Assembly: GCF_003347495.1 (NCBI RefSeq)
Contig: NZ_QCXY01000002.1
Coordinates: 62,001-126,000, forward strand
From: Pleomorphovibrio marinus
GTDB lineage: Bacteria; Bacteroidota; Bacteroidia; Cytophagales; Cyclobacteriaceae
DNA: 64,000 bases
Reading direction: 5' to 3'
Position numbers and translations under genes: made by a program. Under the pieces are notes generated by a model that worked only from the letters and a program-made list of their open reading frames with translations, had not been told where the DNA came from and ran no database searches. Below are positions 17,224 to 27,184 of the stretch, piece by piece; positions within the stretch are counted from its first letter, which is position 1; each line of letters begins with the position of its first letter.

Positions 17224-17643
17224 TTACTCGCAGAAATGTTGAAATACTTCCACCAAATGGTCGCCAATCATTTGAGCGTTTCTCCCCTCAATATGGTGGC
17301 GTTCTATAAAATGGACCAACTCCCCATTCTTAAATAAGGCCATCGCTGGGGAAGAAGGCGGATAGGGTAGAACATACTCCCTGACCTTATCCACTGCATC
17401 CTTGTCGTTTCCGGCAAACACAGTTGCCAAAACATCAGGCTTTTTCTCGGATTGGTCAATAGCGTACCGCACCCCGGGCCTTGCAGCACCAGCTGCACAT
17501 CCGCATACGGAGTTGACTACAATGAGGGTGGTGCCTTTATGGGATTTTAGGTGGTCGTCCACCTCTTGGGAGGTGCGGAACTCTTGGAAACCTGCATCTG
17601 TAAGCTCTGCACGCATGGGTGCTATAAGTTCTTCTGGATACAT
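17224..17643 (-). CDS. BrxA/BrxB-family bacilliredoxin
   Basis: 139 aa thioredoxin-fold protein of the YphP/YqiW (DUF1094) family. The active site is the unusual Cys-Gly-Cys in VNSVCGCAAGAARPG (about residues 48-52), which in Bacillus removes bacillithiol from mixed disulfides on proteins. The N-terminal MYPEELIAPMRAEL is also typical. It lies about 50 bp after the DUF59 gene at the end of the SUF operon, which suggests repair or protection of Fe-S assembly thiols. Whether this organism makes bacillithiol cannot be seen here. Family assignment strong, physiological role inferred. Confidence 0.88.
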   Translation of the reverse strand: MYPEELIAPMRAELTDAGFQEFRTSQEVDDHLKSHKGTTLIVVNSVCGCAAGAARPGVRYAIDQSEKKPDVLATVFAGNDKDAVDKVREYVLPYPPSSPAMALFKNGELVHFIERHHIEGRNAQMIGDHLVEVFQHFCE

Positions 17644-17691
17644 AACTTTATATATTATTAGTATTTAATTATGAGGTATTGTGTAAGTCGA

Positions 17692-18030
17692 TTATAAAAA
17701 GCCAAGTTCCAATTTGGCCACCTCGGACATCATGTCCTGAGAATATGGGGGGTCAAAGGTCAGCTCCACCTCCACATTATTTATGCCCTCTATCTCTTTC
17801 ACCCTTTCTTTCACCTCGGCGGGAATGGACTCCGCTGCCGGACAGTTGGGAGAGGTGAGCGTCATCATAATGTAGACGTTATTTACGGGGTAAACGGTAA
17901 TTTCATAAATTAACCCAAGCTCATATACGTCAACAGGTATTTCCGGGTCATATACCAGCTTGATGGCATTAACTACCTTTTGTTTTAAGGCCGAGGTATC
18001 TAATTGTTCTGGCTTCGTCTCCTTCTCCAT
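17692..18030 (-). CDS. sufT: DUF59/MIP18-family Fe-S assembly protein (SufT-like)
   Basis: 112 aa. The DUF59 core is evident: LVYDPEIPVDVYELGLIYEI (about 26-45), MTLTSPNCPAAESIP with the conserved Cys (about 60-74) and ELTFDPPYSQDMMSE near the end. Proteins of this family assist maturation of Fe-S proteins as SufT or PaaD-like factors. It is 11 bp downstream of sufE on the same strand and is thus part of the SUF operon. Confidence 0.88.
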   Translation of the reverse strand: MEKETKPEQLDTSALKQKVVNAIKLVYDPEIPVDVYELGLIYEITVYPVNNVYIMMTLTSPNCPAAESIPAEVKERVKEIEGINNVEVELTFDPPYSQDMMSEVAKLELGFL

Positions 18031-18041
18031 GGTTATTCTGT

Positions 18042-18473
18042 TTATGCATTTAACTTGGACTGGTAGGCTAGGGCATAAAGCTTCATCTGTTTGATCATAG
18101 CCGCCAGCCCGTTGGAGCGCTGCGAACCTATTATGCTTCCCATCCCTATTTTATCGATGAAATACAAGTCCGAATCAAGTATTTCATCTGCTTTTCGGTA
18201 GGAAAGTACACGTATCAGCAGGCTTATTAGCCCTTTGGTTATATCCGTGTTTGAGTCCGCTAGGTAAACTACCTTGTCTCCTTCCGTCTTGGTGATCAGC
18301 CATACCTTGGACTGGCATCCTTTTATGATATTGTCCTCTTTCTTTTCCTCTTCCGGAAAGGGGGGCAGTTTGTCCCCCAACTCCATAATGTAAAAGATGG
18401 TGGATTCCTTGTCATCCCCAAGTATGCTGAACTCTTCTATAATTTCTTCTTGTACCGATTTAATGTCATTCAT
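18042..18473 (-). CDS. sufE: Sulfur acceptor SufE
   Basis: 143 aa. It accepts persulfide sulfur from SufS and passes it to the SufBCD scaffold. The acceptor cysteine is in IIKGCQSKVWL (about residue 51), and the conserved end of the fold is IGSQRSNGLAAMIKQMKLYA. The start codon overlaps the sufS stop by one base (TAATG), so translation is coupled. Cytoplasmic. Confidence 0.95.
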   Translation of the reverse strand: MNDIKSVQEEIIEEFSILGDDKESTIFYIMELGDKLPPFPEEEKKEDNIIKGCQSKVWLITKTEGDKVVYLADSNTDITKGLISLLIRVLSYRKADEILDSDLYFIDKIGMGSIIGSQRSNGLAAMIKQMKLYALAYQSKLNA

Positions 18474-19702
18474 TAATTCTTTCTTTTTGCAATACGGCTA
18501 AGTGAGACATATAGCACGTCAATTTCTTGTTTAGTATTGTAAACAGCAAAGGAGGCACGTACGGTTCCTTCAATATTGAATCGTTTCATCAAGGGTTGGG
18601 CACAATGGTGACCTGTTCGGACAGCTATTCCCACCGCATCCAACATCATCCCCACATCAAAGGGGTGCATGCCATTTATCAAAAAACTTAACACACTTAC
18701 CTTGTGCTTGGCTTTGCCCACTGGAATAAACCCTTTGATGGTTCCCAATTTTTCTGTGGCATAGGTCAAAAGCTCATTTTCATGGGCAAGCAGTTGTTCT
18801 TTCCCTACAGTAGAAACAAACTCCAATGCTTTTTGAAAGGCAATTACATCTGCAATGTTTGGGGTGCCGGCTTCAAATTTGAAGGGGATTTCATTATAGG
18901 TGGTACCGGAAAAGTCCACCTCTTTGATCATTTCACCTCCCCCCTGATAGGGTGGCATCTCCTCAAGCAGCTCCCTCTTGCCATAAAGTACCCCCAAGCC
19001 AGTGGGACCATATAATTTATGGGCAGAAAAAACCAAGAAATCACAATCCAAGGCTTGTACATCCACTGTGAAATGGGAAGTGGACTGAGCAGCATCTACC
19101 AGTACTTTGGCACCTGCCCTGTGTGCCATGGAAATGATGCTTTCCATGGGATTTACAGTACCTAATGCATTGGAAACATGCAAAACTGAAACTAGCTTAG
19201 TTTTACTGCTGAGTAACTTCTCGTATTCCTCCATGATAAGTTCTCCATCATCGGTGATCGGAATAACCTTAAGCGTTGCCCCTTTTTCGGCACAAAGCAT
19301 TTGCCAGGGTACAATATTGGAGTGGTGTTCCATCGCACTGATGATGATCTCATCGCCTTCATGGATGAACTTTCTCCCAAAGGTGGAGGCTACCAAATTA
19401 ATACCTTCTGTGGTTCCTTTGGTAAAAATGATTTGCTCTTCGCTGGGTGCATTTAGGAATGAACTTACCGACTTTCTGGTATTTTCATAGTAGTCTGTGG
19501 CCCTGGCAGCGAGAGCATGTGCTCCACGGTGAATATTTGAGTTGTCCGTAGTATAGTAATGGTTCAGCGCCTCAATCACGGACAGGGGTTTCTGGGAAGT
19601 GGCCGCATTGTCCAGATATACGAGAGGTCTCCCGTTGACTTCTTGGTGAAGGACAGGAAACCTCTCTCTGATGTCATCAACATCAAAGCCCGTTTTAGCC
19701 AT
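18473..19702 (-). CDS. sufS: Cysteine desulfurase SufS
   Basis: About 409 aa class II (group II) cysteine desulfurase. The PLP lysine is in VFSAHKLYGPTG and the active-site cysteine in RTGHHCAQPLMKRF. NAATSQKPL and HRGAHALAARATDYYE are further family blocks. I choose ATG 19702 (MAKTGFDVDDIRERFP), which matches the normal N-terminus and overlaps the sufD stop by 8 bp. An in-frame ATG at 19759 would add 19 residues and overlap sufD by 65 bp. It generates persulfide for SufE in the cytoplasm. Confidence 0.95.
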   Translation of the reverse strand: MAKTGFDVDDIRERFPVLHQEVNGRPLVYLDNAATSQKPLSVIEALNHYYTTDNSNIHRGAHALAARATDYYENTRKSVSSFLNAPSEEQIIFTKGTTEGINLVASTFGRKFIHEGDEIIISAMEHHSNIVPWQMLCAEKGATLKVIPITDDGELIMEEYEKLLSSKTKLVSVLHVSNALGTVNPMESIISMAHRAGAKVLVDAAQSTSHFTVDVQALDCDFLVFSAHKLYGPTGLGVLYGKRELLEEMPPYQGGGEMIKEVDFSGTTYNEIPFKFEAGTPNIADVIAFQKALEFVSTVGKEQLLAHENELLTYATEKLGTIKGFIPVGKAKHKVSVLSFLINGMHPFDVGMMLDAVGIAVRTGHHCAQPLMKRFNIEGTVRASFAVYNTKQEIDVLYVSLSRIAKRKN

Positions 19703-21005
19703 TTTGGCCTCCAAGTCTTTGTTGGACAAGTTGTACGCAGTATTCTCTGAAAGTCTCATGGTTGATTTTTTCTAATACCTCACCGGCAAAGGCATAGAGC
19801 AACAAAGCCTTTGCGTTTTCCTTGGAGATTCCACGGGTACGCAGATAAAACAGGGCTTCCTCATCGAGTTGGCCGGTGGTGCATCCATGGGAGCATTTCA
19901 CATCATCCGCCCAAATTTCTAATTGTGGCTTGGTATTTATGATAGCATCCTCAGAAAGCAAAATATTGTTGTTTTGCTGGAAGGCATTGGTCTTTTGGGC
20001 ATCCTGCCTCACGAAAATTTTCCCGTTAAACACCCCTCTCGACTTATCTGTCAATATCCCCTTGTAGAGCTCGTTGGATTCAGAATGGGGTTTTGTATGA
20101 TCTACATTGGTGTGGTTATCCACATGTGTTTGCCCATTTGTCAGGTATATACCAAACATGTTCCCTTCACAATTGCTGTCAAGCAAGTTAAGGGTAAGGT
20201 TGTTTCTGATCATTTGACCCTGCAAAGACAGCACAAAAGAAGTAAAGGTCGCATCCTTGGGTACATCCACCACCATATTGGAGACCTCCAAAGCCTGTTT
20301 GCCCTCATCTTGGATTTTAAGATGGTGGATATGAGATCCTTCACCCACCTTAACATTTTCCAAGCCATTCAAGAATGTAATTTGCTCATCCAAGGATGCC
20401 ACTAATTGAATAAATGTCGCCTCCACGAACTTACCCGTTTCTATTATTAATCTGGGGTGTATGGTTTGCCCGTGGTTATCTGCCTTAATAAGATGAAGGA
20501 GCAGGATAGGTTTATCCAATATCGCCTTATCCCTGATTTCAAGAAACAAACCATCCTGAAAAGCCAACTGGTTTAATGTAGCATAAGGATCTGTTTCCTT
20601 GTTTTCCGCAAGGGCAATCTTTTCCGTTAACTCCTCTTCGCTTAGGCTACTTAAAGGTCTTGCACTTACTCCATCCGGCAAATCCCCACTTAGCTCCTTA
20701 TCCAAAATACCATTGTTGAAGACCAGGGTATAAGTGTCAACCCCAGGAATGAAGTGGGTTTTAAGATCTGAAATGGTCACATTTGTAGGCATGGCATGAC
20801 CAAAATTGGTGATGCTCGACTCTATTTTTTTTGTGATGGGTGTGAATTTGTATTCCTCGTCTTTTGTGGAGGGAAGACCTTTCTGCGCCAATTCCTTAGC
20901 CGCATTTTCCCTCAGGGAAGCAAATGGTCCCGTAGGCTTGTGGCCAAAATAGGTATCCATAAAAGAGGAGGAGACACTAATTTCTTTTTTTGTTACAGCG
21001 CTCAT
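19695..21005 (-). CDS. sufD: Fe-S cluster assembly protein SufD
   Basis: 436 aa right-handed beta-helix protein that pairs with SufB and SufC in the scaffold complex. The C-terminal SUF domain is plain: FNGKIFVRQDAQKTNAFQQN, then KPQLEIWADDVKCSHGCTTG with the conserved Cys-x-His, then LRTRGISKENAKALLLYAFA. The first part (1-150) is less conserved, as usual. It is 46 bp after sufC and overlaps sufS. Confidence 0.95.
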   Translation of the reverse strand: MSAVTKKEISVSSSFMDTYFGHKPTGPFASLRENAAKELAQKGLPSTKDEEYKFTPITKKIESSITNFGHAMPTNVTISDLKTHFIPGVDTYTLVFNNGILDKELSGDLPDGVSARPLSSLSEEELTEKIALAENKETDPYATLNQLAFQDGLFLEIRDKAILDKPILLLHLIKADNHGQTIHPRLIIETGKFVEATFIQLVASLDEQITFLNGLENVKVGEGSHIHHLKIQDEGKQALEVSNMVVDVPKDATFTSFVLSLQGQMIRNNLTLNLLDSNCEGNMFGIYLTNGQTHVDNHTNVDHTKPHSESNELYKGILTDKSRGVFNGKIFVRQDAQKTNAFQQNNNILLSEDAIINTKPQLEIWADDVKCSHGCTTGQLDEEALFYLRTRGISKENAKALLLYAFAGEVLEKINHETFREYCVQLVQQRLGGQNG

Positions 21006-21051
21006 GTGGTTAACTTTGTTTCAATAGAAAATGAAAAGACTTGACCAATAC

Positions 21052-21813
21052 TTATACGGCGGTGTTGGCAACCTCTTCTTTGATCCAGTCATATCCCTTT
21101 TCTTCCAACTCCATTGCCAGGTTTTTGTCCCCTGACTTTACTATCCTTCCTTCGAAAAGAACGTGTACAAAATCCGGGATTATGTAATCCAACAAGCGTT
21201 GATAGTGGGTTACCACAATGGTGGATTTTTCTGCTGATTTTAGTTGGTTGACTCCATTGGCAACTACCTTGAGGGCATCTATATCTAAACCAGAGTCTGT
21301 TTCATCAAGAATAGAAAGTGTGGGTTCCAAAATGGCCATCTGAAAGATCTCATTTCTTTTTTTCTCGCCACCGGAAAACCCCTCATTTAGTGATCGGCTG
21401 AGTAGTTTTTGGTCAATTTCCACCAATTTCATTTTCTCCTTCATCAAGGAGAGGAATTTCACGGCATCCAGGGGCTCCTGACCTCTGTATTCTCGTACTT
21501 GGTTTACCGCAGTTCTCAAGAAGTTGGTCGAACTCACTCCTGGAATTTCTACTGGGTATTGGAAAGCAAGGAATACCCCTTCACGAGCCCTTTCCTCAGG
21601 ATTGAGTTCCAAAAGGTCCTTACCTTTAAATGTCACCTCACCTTGGGTGACTTCATATTCTTCTCTGCCAGCCAGTACGGAGGCCAGGGTTGATTTTCCT
21701 GAACCGTTGGGACCCATGATGGCATGTACTTCCCCTGGCTTAACTTCCAAATTAATTCCTCTTAATATAGGTGTGCCCTCTATGGAGGCATGTAGATTTT
21801 TTATGGTAAGCAT
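21052..21813 (-). CDS. sufC: SUF system ABC-type ATPase SufC
   Basis: 253 aa ATPase of the SufBC2D scaffold. Walker A is GPNGSGKST (about 34-42), the signature is [10 protein letters not shown] (about 148) and Walker B is [12 protein letters not shown] (about 168), followed by the H-loop VVTHYQRLL. Length and motifs are standard. It lies 28 bp after sufB. Confidence 0.97.
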   Translation of the reverse strand: MLTIKNLHASIEGTPILRGINLEVKPGEVHAIMGPNGSGKSTLASVLAGREEYEVTQGEVTFKGKDLLELNPEERAREGVFLAFQYPVEIPGVSSTNFLRTAVNQVREYRGQEPLDAVKFLSLMKEKMKLVEIDQKLLSRSLNEGFSGGEKKRNEIFQMAILEPTLSILDETDSGLDIDALKVVANGVNQLKSAEKSTIVVTHYQRLLDYIIPDFVHVLFEGRIVKSGDKNLAMELEEKGYDWIKEEVANTAV

Positions 21814-21841
21814 GTTGATTTTAATAATGTCACAAAATAGA

Positions 21842-23287
21842 CTACCCTACGCTGCCTTCTAGTGTCAAGGCAAGCAATTTTTGGGCTTCCACAGCAAACT
21901 CCATGGGGAGCTGGTTTAGCACTTCTTTAGCATAACCGTTGACAATAAGTGCCACAGCATCCTCGGTAGCGATGCCCCGTTGATTACAGTAGAAAATCTG
22001 ATCTTCTCCGATTTTGGAGGTTGTGGCTTCGTGTTCCACCTTAGCAGAAGAATTTGCAATATCGATGTAGGGGAAAGTATGCGCCCCACATCTGTCTCCC
22101 ATTAGCAGGGAGTCACACTGGGAGAAATTCCGGGCATTGGTAGCCCTTTTCATTACTTGTACCTGCCCACGATAGGAATTTTGGGATTTTCCTGCGGATA
22201 TTCCTTTACTCACAATCCTTGAGCGGGTATTCTTGCCAATGTGGATCATTTTCGTTCCTGTATCCGCCTGTTGGTAATTGTTGGTTACCGCGACGGAATA
22301 AAACTCACCAATGCTATTGTCCCCCTTCAAAATACAGGAAGGGTACTTCCAGGTAATAGCGGAACCAGTTTCCACTTGAGTCCAGGAAATCTTGGAATTG
22401 TCCCCGGCACAAATCCCCCTTTTGGTCACAAAATTATAGATGCCACCTTTACCGTTTTTGTCACCTGGAAACCAATTCTGAACAGTGGAATATTTCACCT
22501 CGGCATCCTTGGCTGCATAAATTTCCACCACTGCTGCATGCAATTGGTTTTCGTCTCGCTGGGGAGCCGTACAACCCTCCAAGTAAGAAACATACGAACC
22601 CTCTTCTGCTACAATCAGTGTACGCTCAAATTGCCCTGTGTTGGCTGCGTTTATCCTAAAATAGGTGGAAAGTTCCATGGGACACCTTACCCCCTTAGGG
22701 ATATAACAAAAGGATCCATCAGAGAAAACGGCAGAATTTAGGGAGGCGTAATAGTTGTCTGTGGAGGGTACCACTGAGCCAAGGTACTTCTTTACCAAGT
22801 CAGGATGCTCTTTCACAGCTTCGCTAAAGGAGCAGAAAACTATGCCCAGTTTGGAAAGGGTCTCCTTAAAGGTAGTACCTACGGAAACAGAATCCAATAC
22901 CGCATCCACGGCTATTCCTTGAAGCCGCTTTTGCTCGTTAAGGGAAATGCCCAAACGATCATATATTTTCAACAACTCAGGATCTATTTCGTCAAGCGAT
23001 TTAGATTTGCTCTTTTGTTTTGGTGCGGAATAATACCTGATTTTTTGTAAATCTAGCTTGGGGTATTTAACGTTTGCCCAGTTGGGCTCTTCCATTTTTT
23101 CCCAAGTTTTAAAAGCTTTAAGCCTCCAATCCAAAAGCCATTCTGGTTCTTCTTTTTTGGCTGAAATCCAACGGATGATATCCTCGTTTAGTCCGAGCGG
23201 AGCCTCATCGGCTTCGTAATCTACGGACCAGCCATGTTCATATTCTTTGGAAGTGAATTCCTCTAAAATTTGGTTGTCTTTGCTCAT
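21842..23287 (-). CDS. sufB: Fe-S cluster assembly scaffold SufB
   Basis: 481 aa, first gene of the operon. It is the cluster-building scaffold subunit. Conserved blocks are [40 protein letters not shown] (with the conserved Cys) and the C-terminal [23 protein letters not shown] appears to be the main Fe-S pathway here, as is common in Bacteroidota. No IscR/SufR gene adjoins the operon. A -7 promoter element lies about 37 bp upstream. Confidence 0.97.
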   Translation of the reverse strand: MSKDNQILEEFTSKEYEHGWSVDYEADEAPLGLNEDIIRWISAKKEEPEWLLDWRLKAFKTWEKMEEPNWANVKYPKLDLQKIRYYSAPKQKSKSKSLDEIDPELLKIYDRLGISLNEQKRLQGIAVDAVLDSVSVGTTFKETLSKLGIVFCSFSEAVKEHPDLVKKYLGSVVPSTDNYYASLNSAVFSDGSFCYIPKGVRCPMELSTYFRINAANTGQFERTLIVAEEGSYVSYLEGCTAPQRDENQLHAAVVEIYAAKDAEVKYSTVQNWFPGDKNGKGGIYNFVTKRGICAGDNSKISWTQVETGSAITWKYPSCILKGDNSIGEFYSVAVTNNYQQADTGTKMIHIGKNTRSRIVSKGISAGKSQNSYRGQVQVMKRATNARNFSQCDSLLMGDRCGAHTFPYIDIANSSAKVEHEATTSKIGEDQIFYCNQRGIATEDAVALIVNGYAKEVLNQLPMEFAVEAQKLLALTLEGSVG

Positions 23288-23323
23288 ACAGCAAGTTATT
23301 TAGACTAATTATATGCTGAAATA

Positions 23324-23331
23324 CAAATATA
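23324..23331 (-). promoter_or_regulatory. Possible -7 promoter element of the SUF operon
   Basis: Read on the minus strand this is TATATTTG, which fits TAnnTTTG. A start near 23318 would give a leader of about 30 nt before sufB. The -33 box is not recognisable. Confidence 0.45.
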
Positions 23332-23528
23332 CAACGATTATCTAAATTATAATGTTCACAATGGGTTTTAAAAAAGTAAAGTTCTATTGGATGGCAAGTA
23401 CAAGTATCTGTTTATCAATGGTTTAATAATTAAAAAGACTTTATATAGGAAATTTAGGAAGGAGAGAAAATCCATATCCAATCCATCAAAAATACAATAA
23501 ATAGTTTATTTAGATTTAATCTGAATAA

Positions 23529-24023
23529 TTAAATTTCTTCCTCTTTCTTCCCATTGCTTTCCTGAAAGAGCTGAATAGGTCGATTTATGCTTTCTTCCAG
23601 CACAATCAAGGTTTCAGTCCTATCTATGCCCTCCACCATTTGGATTTTGTTGAGTACATCCCTGAGGTGGTTGGTGTCTTTACAGATGATTTTGGCAAAT
23701 ATGCTGTAGTTTCCGGTGGTATAGTATGCGTTGATCACTTCTGCAATTTCCTTGAGCCTTTCGATCACGTTGTCATATAAAGAACTTTTTTCAAGATATA
23801 TACCCAAAAAAGCAGAAATATCATATCCCAGTTTGGAAAAGTCGATATTAAGTGTTGCACTTTTCACGATGCCCATCTCTTCCAACTTCCTCATCCTTAC
23901 GTGTACGGTTCCGGAAGACACGAAGACCTTCTTTGCAATTTCCGTATAAGGTGTCTTGGCGTCTTCGTTGAGAAGAGAGATGATTTTGAGGTCTATGTTG
24001 TCAATATCTAAAATTTTATCCAT
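23529..24023 (-). CDS. Lrp/AsnC-family transcriptional regulator
   Basis: 164 aa. The N-terminal winged helix covers about 1-60 (LDIDNIDLKIISLLNEDAKT, then VSSGTVHVRMRKLEEMGI as recognition helix). An Asp/Glu-rich RAM domain for ligand binding and oligomerisation spans about 75-150. Lrp-type proteins regulate amino-acid metabolism and often their own gene. The neighbours (S9 peptidase divergent, SUF operon downstream) fit an amino-acid link only loosely. A -7 element (TAGTTTTG) lies about 60 bp upstream. Confidence 0.93.
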   Translation of the reverse strand: MDKILDIDNIDLKIISLLNEDAKTPYTEIAKKVFVSSGTVHVRMRKLEEMGIVKSATLNIDFSKLGYDISAFLGIYLEKSSLYDNVIERLKEIAEVINAYYTTGNYSIFAKIICKDTNHLRDVLNKIQMVEGIDRTETLIVLEESINRPIQLFQESNGKKEEEI

Positions 24024-24081
24024 AATGACTTAGGGGATTTGTGTAATCGAAAATAAAGATGGTAGAAAATTATCAAATTGT

Positions 24082-24089
24082 CAAAACTA
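24082..24089 (-). promoter_or_regulatory. Possible -7 promoter element of the Lrp-family gene
   Basis: TAGTTTTG on the minus strand fits TAnnTTTG. No -33 TTTG is seen at 19-21 bases, so the call is weak. Confidence 0.35.
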
Positions 24090-24388
24090 AAGGCTGCTTT
24101 TTTTTGTATCCTCACCCATTTCTCAAAATCACGCGAAAATCAAGAATTTTTTGGTGGAATGATTCTTTTGTAATATTTATTTTATCCTATGATTTAGAAT
24201 AATATCATTTGCTATCTCTTCCATTAATTTTATTCGGAGAAGTCGCCCCTTTCATTTTATTCCGTTAGGGTTTTTGAATTTGAAGTAGGAGGATTCCGCT
24301 TATGTAAATAAGGGTGAATTTCGTCCCTTTTTTAGGAGCCTGTTCGTTCATTAATTGTTTATTTACCATAAAAAATTCAGGTTTGGGT

Positions 24389-27184
24389 ATGCAGTTAAGG
24401 TCTTTTTTTTCTCTTTTAGTTTTTTTGATCCTATTTATAGGAATAACGGTCGCACAGGATAAGTCCTCACTTAAACATGGGGATTATGACAATTGGGAAT
24501 CCTTTGGTAGAACAGTGCTTACCCCAAATGGGGAATTTGTGGGCGCAGAAATCAATTTGCAAGATGGGGATGGAAGAGTTGAAATTTACCGCCATAATGA
24601 ACCGAACCCCATTTATATATTGCCAAGAGGGGAGGATTTGAGGTTTACTTCAAAAGGTAATTATGCTGTAGGACGTATCAAGGTTCAGAAGGACAGCCTA
24701 AGGCAGTTGAAGTTGAAGAAGACTAAATCATCAGAAATGCCCCAAGACAGTCTTTTCATTCTGAACCTGGCATCTGGTCACCTAACGAAGTTCCCTAAAT
24801 TGAAATCATTCAAGATACCCGAAGAAGGAGAAAACTGGGTAGCAATGGAGCTGGATCAAGCAGAGAAAACGGAAGGTAGTGGGGAGGAGAAAAAAAAGAC
24901 ACCAAAACTCAGGGTTTGGGCATTGGATGGGAACAGGGAATTCAGGGTGGAAAAAGTAAAACGATATGGTTTCGATCACCCAGGTAATCGCATGTATTTT
25001 TTTCGGGAAAATAGGGACAGTATCCGACGCGAGAGTGTCTGGATGTTAAACCTTGAAAATGGGGAGGAGGAGTTGGTTCATGAAGAAGCTATGCAGTACA
25101 GGCATCCGGTGTTTAGCGAAGATGGTACCATGTTTGCTTTTGTAGGCAGTAACGACTCGGCAGAGGCCAAAAAGCCCTCTTTCCATTTGTTCCTTCAAAA
25201 TGAGAAAGGAGAAAAAGCCGAAAAACTTCTTGCTTCCAACGAAAGCTCTTTTGCGGATGGATACAGGCTAAGTCAGTATATGACCCCGGAATTTTCCAAG
25301 GAAGGTAATCGCTTATTTTTTGGAGTCACCAAGGAATACAAGACTTTTGCTTACGAAGAGGACAGTACTATATTAGAAGAGGAACGGGTATCCCTGGATA
25401 TTTGGGGATGGCAGGACAAAACCCTCCAACCCATGCAGCTCAAACAGAAGGAGGATGAAAAAAGGAAATCCTATTGGGGACTCATGGATATGGAAACCCG
25501 TCGCGTAACTCAAATACACGATGAAAATTTCCGGGAATTGACTCTTGACAAGGAAAGGAAGCTAAACGTGGGGCTGCTCCAGGATGATAAGTCCTACAAG
25601 CGAAACTACAGTTGGAATATCCAGATTGGCAAGGATGTATATTTGGTTGATCTTGAATCTGGTGAAAAGAAACTAGTGGAAAAGAATCTAGTGGGAAACC
25701 CTACCCTATCTCCGGCCGGAAAATTCGTGGTTTGGTATAGTCGCCCCGACAGCACCTATTTTTCTTATAATATTGAAACTGGAAAGAAGGTGGACCTTAC
25801 CAGTAAATTGAAAGTCAACTTCTTCGATGAGTTTCATGACAGTCCATCCTATCCAGGTCCATACGGGCCTGTTCATTGGTTAGAGCAAGATAAGGCCTTA
25901 CTAGTATATGACCGGTTTGACATATGGAGGTTGGATCCGAATGGGGAAAAATCCCCCCTCAATTTGACAAGGGGAGAGGGGAGAAAAAAGAAGCATGTTT
26001 TCAGGGTGGAAGCCTTGGACAAATCGGTAGATTATATTGACAGTTCTGGATCCTTGTATCTCAATGTGTTCGGGGAAAGGAGCAAAAAAGCAGGTTATGC
26101 AAAGGTGGATTGGAAGGGAAATAAGCGCGTTGAAATGCTAATTTTCGAAGATGCCTGGTTTTCAGGTTTTAGCAAAGCAGATTCCTCAGAAAGGGTAATC
26201 TATACAAAGAGTACCTTTGAGGAATCACCCACTTTATATGCCAGTGACCTCGGGTTAAAAGAGGAGTTGTCTCTGGCAAAAACAAACCCTCAACAGGGCG
26301 AAAGGTTATGGGGGACTGTAGAGCTGCTGGACTTCAGGGCCAATGACGGCTCAGAGCTACAGGGGATGCTGTATAAACCAGAAAACTTTGACCCTTCCCA
26401 AAAGTATCCCATGTTAGTCTATTTTTATGAAAGGAGGTCCGATAACCTTCATCGTTACATTTCTCCAGCACCCTCAGCATCCACCATCAATATTCCTTAT
26501 TTTGTAAGTAACGGGTATTTGGTATTTGTGCCCGATATCAAATACGATTTGGGACTTCCGGGTCCAAGTGCCTACAACTGCATCGTTCCAGGCGTACAGA
26601 AGGTATTAGCGGAAGGTTACGTAGATGTGGACAGAATCGGAATCCAAGGCCAAAGCTGGGGTGGTTATCAAGTGGCTTACCTGATCACCCAAACGGACAT
26701 GTTTAGGGCAGCAGGAGCAGGGGCACCTGTGGCCAACATGACTTCGGCCTATGGGGGCATAAGGTGGGAAACCGGAATGAGCCGTATGTTCCAGTATGAA
26801 CAGACCCAGTCCAGAATAGGAGGAACGCTTTGGGAAAAGCCCATGCACTACCTAGAAAACTCCCCCTTGTTCTATGCTGACAGGGTCAGCACTCCTGTAC
26901 TTATCATGCACAACGATGCGGATGGAGCCGTGCCATGGTACCAGGGTATAGAGTTTTTTATGGCCTTAAAACGAAACGACGTTCCATCTTGGCTTTTGGT
27001 GTATAACGACGAGGCCCACAATTTGCGGAAAAGAAAAAACCGAAAGGATCTTTCCATTCGGCTTTCTCAGTTTTTTGACCACTATCTTAAAGACAGCCCT
27101 GCACCACTGTGGATGACCGAAGGCCTGCCGGCAGTAGAAAAAGGAAGGACTCTTAAATACGAGCTGGAAGATATCCAGGAATAA
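24389..27184 (+). CDS. Exported S9-family prolyl oligopeptidase-like peptidase
   Basis: About 931 aa from ATG 24389, which begins a good signal peptide (MQLRSFFSLLVFLILF, ending near TVAQ). A frame-open ATG at 24314 would add 25 residues without signal character. A long N-terminal beta-propeller is followed by the catalytic domain: nucleophile GQSWGGYQ (about residue 755), acid in MHNDADGAVPW and histidine in YNDEAHNLRKRKNRKDLS. S9 enzymes of this size in Bacteroidota are periplasmic dipeptidyl-peptidase or oligopeptidase-like enzymes that trim peptides. The specificity is unknown. The gene ends one base before the convergent DinB gene. Confidence 0.9.
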   Translation: MQLRSFFSLLVFLILFIGITVAQDKSSLKHGDYDNWESFGRTVLTPNGEFVGAEINLQDGDGRVEIYRHNEPNPIYILPRGEDLRFTSKGNYAVGRIKVQKDSLRQLKLKKTKSSEMPQDSLFILNLASGHLTKFPKLKSFKIPEEGENWVAMELDQAEKTEGSGEEKKKTPKLRVWALDGNREFRVEKVKRYGFDHPGNRMYFFRENRDSIRRESVWMLNLENGEEELVHEEAMQYRHPVFSEDGTMFAFVGSNDSAEAKKPSFHLFLQNEKGEKAEKLLASNESSFADGYRLSQYMTPEFSKEGNRLFFGVTKEYKTFAYEEDSTILEEERVSLDIWGWQDKTLQPMQLKQKEDEKRKSYWGLMDMETRRVTQIHDENFRELTLDKERKLNVGLLQDDKSYKRNYSWNIQIGKDVYLVDLESGEKKLVEKNLVGNPTLSPAGKFVVWYSRPDSTYFSYNIETGKKVDLTSKLKVNFFDEFHDSPSYPGPYGPVHWLEQDKALLVYDRFDIWRLDPNGEKSPLNLTRGEGRKKKHVFRVEALDKSVDYIDSSGSLYLNVFGERSKKAGYAKVDWKGNKRVEMLIFEDAWFSGFSKADSSERVIYTKSTFEESPTLYASDLGLKEELSLAKTNPQQGERLWGTVELLDFRANDGSELQGMLYKPENFDPSQKYPMLVYFYERRSDNLHRYISPAPSASTINIPYFVSNGYLVFVPDIKYDLGLPGPSAYNCIVPGVQKVLAEGYVDVDRIGIQGQSWGGYQVAYLITQTDMFRAAGAGAPVANMTSAYGGIRWETGMSRMFQYEQTQSRIGGTLWEKPMHYLENSPLFYADRVSTPVLIMHNDADGAVPWYQGIEFFMALKRNDVPSWLLVYNDEAHNLRKRKNRKDLSIRLSQFFDHYLKDSPAPLWMTEGLPAVEKGRTLKYELEDIQE

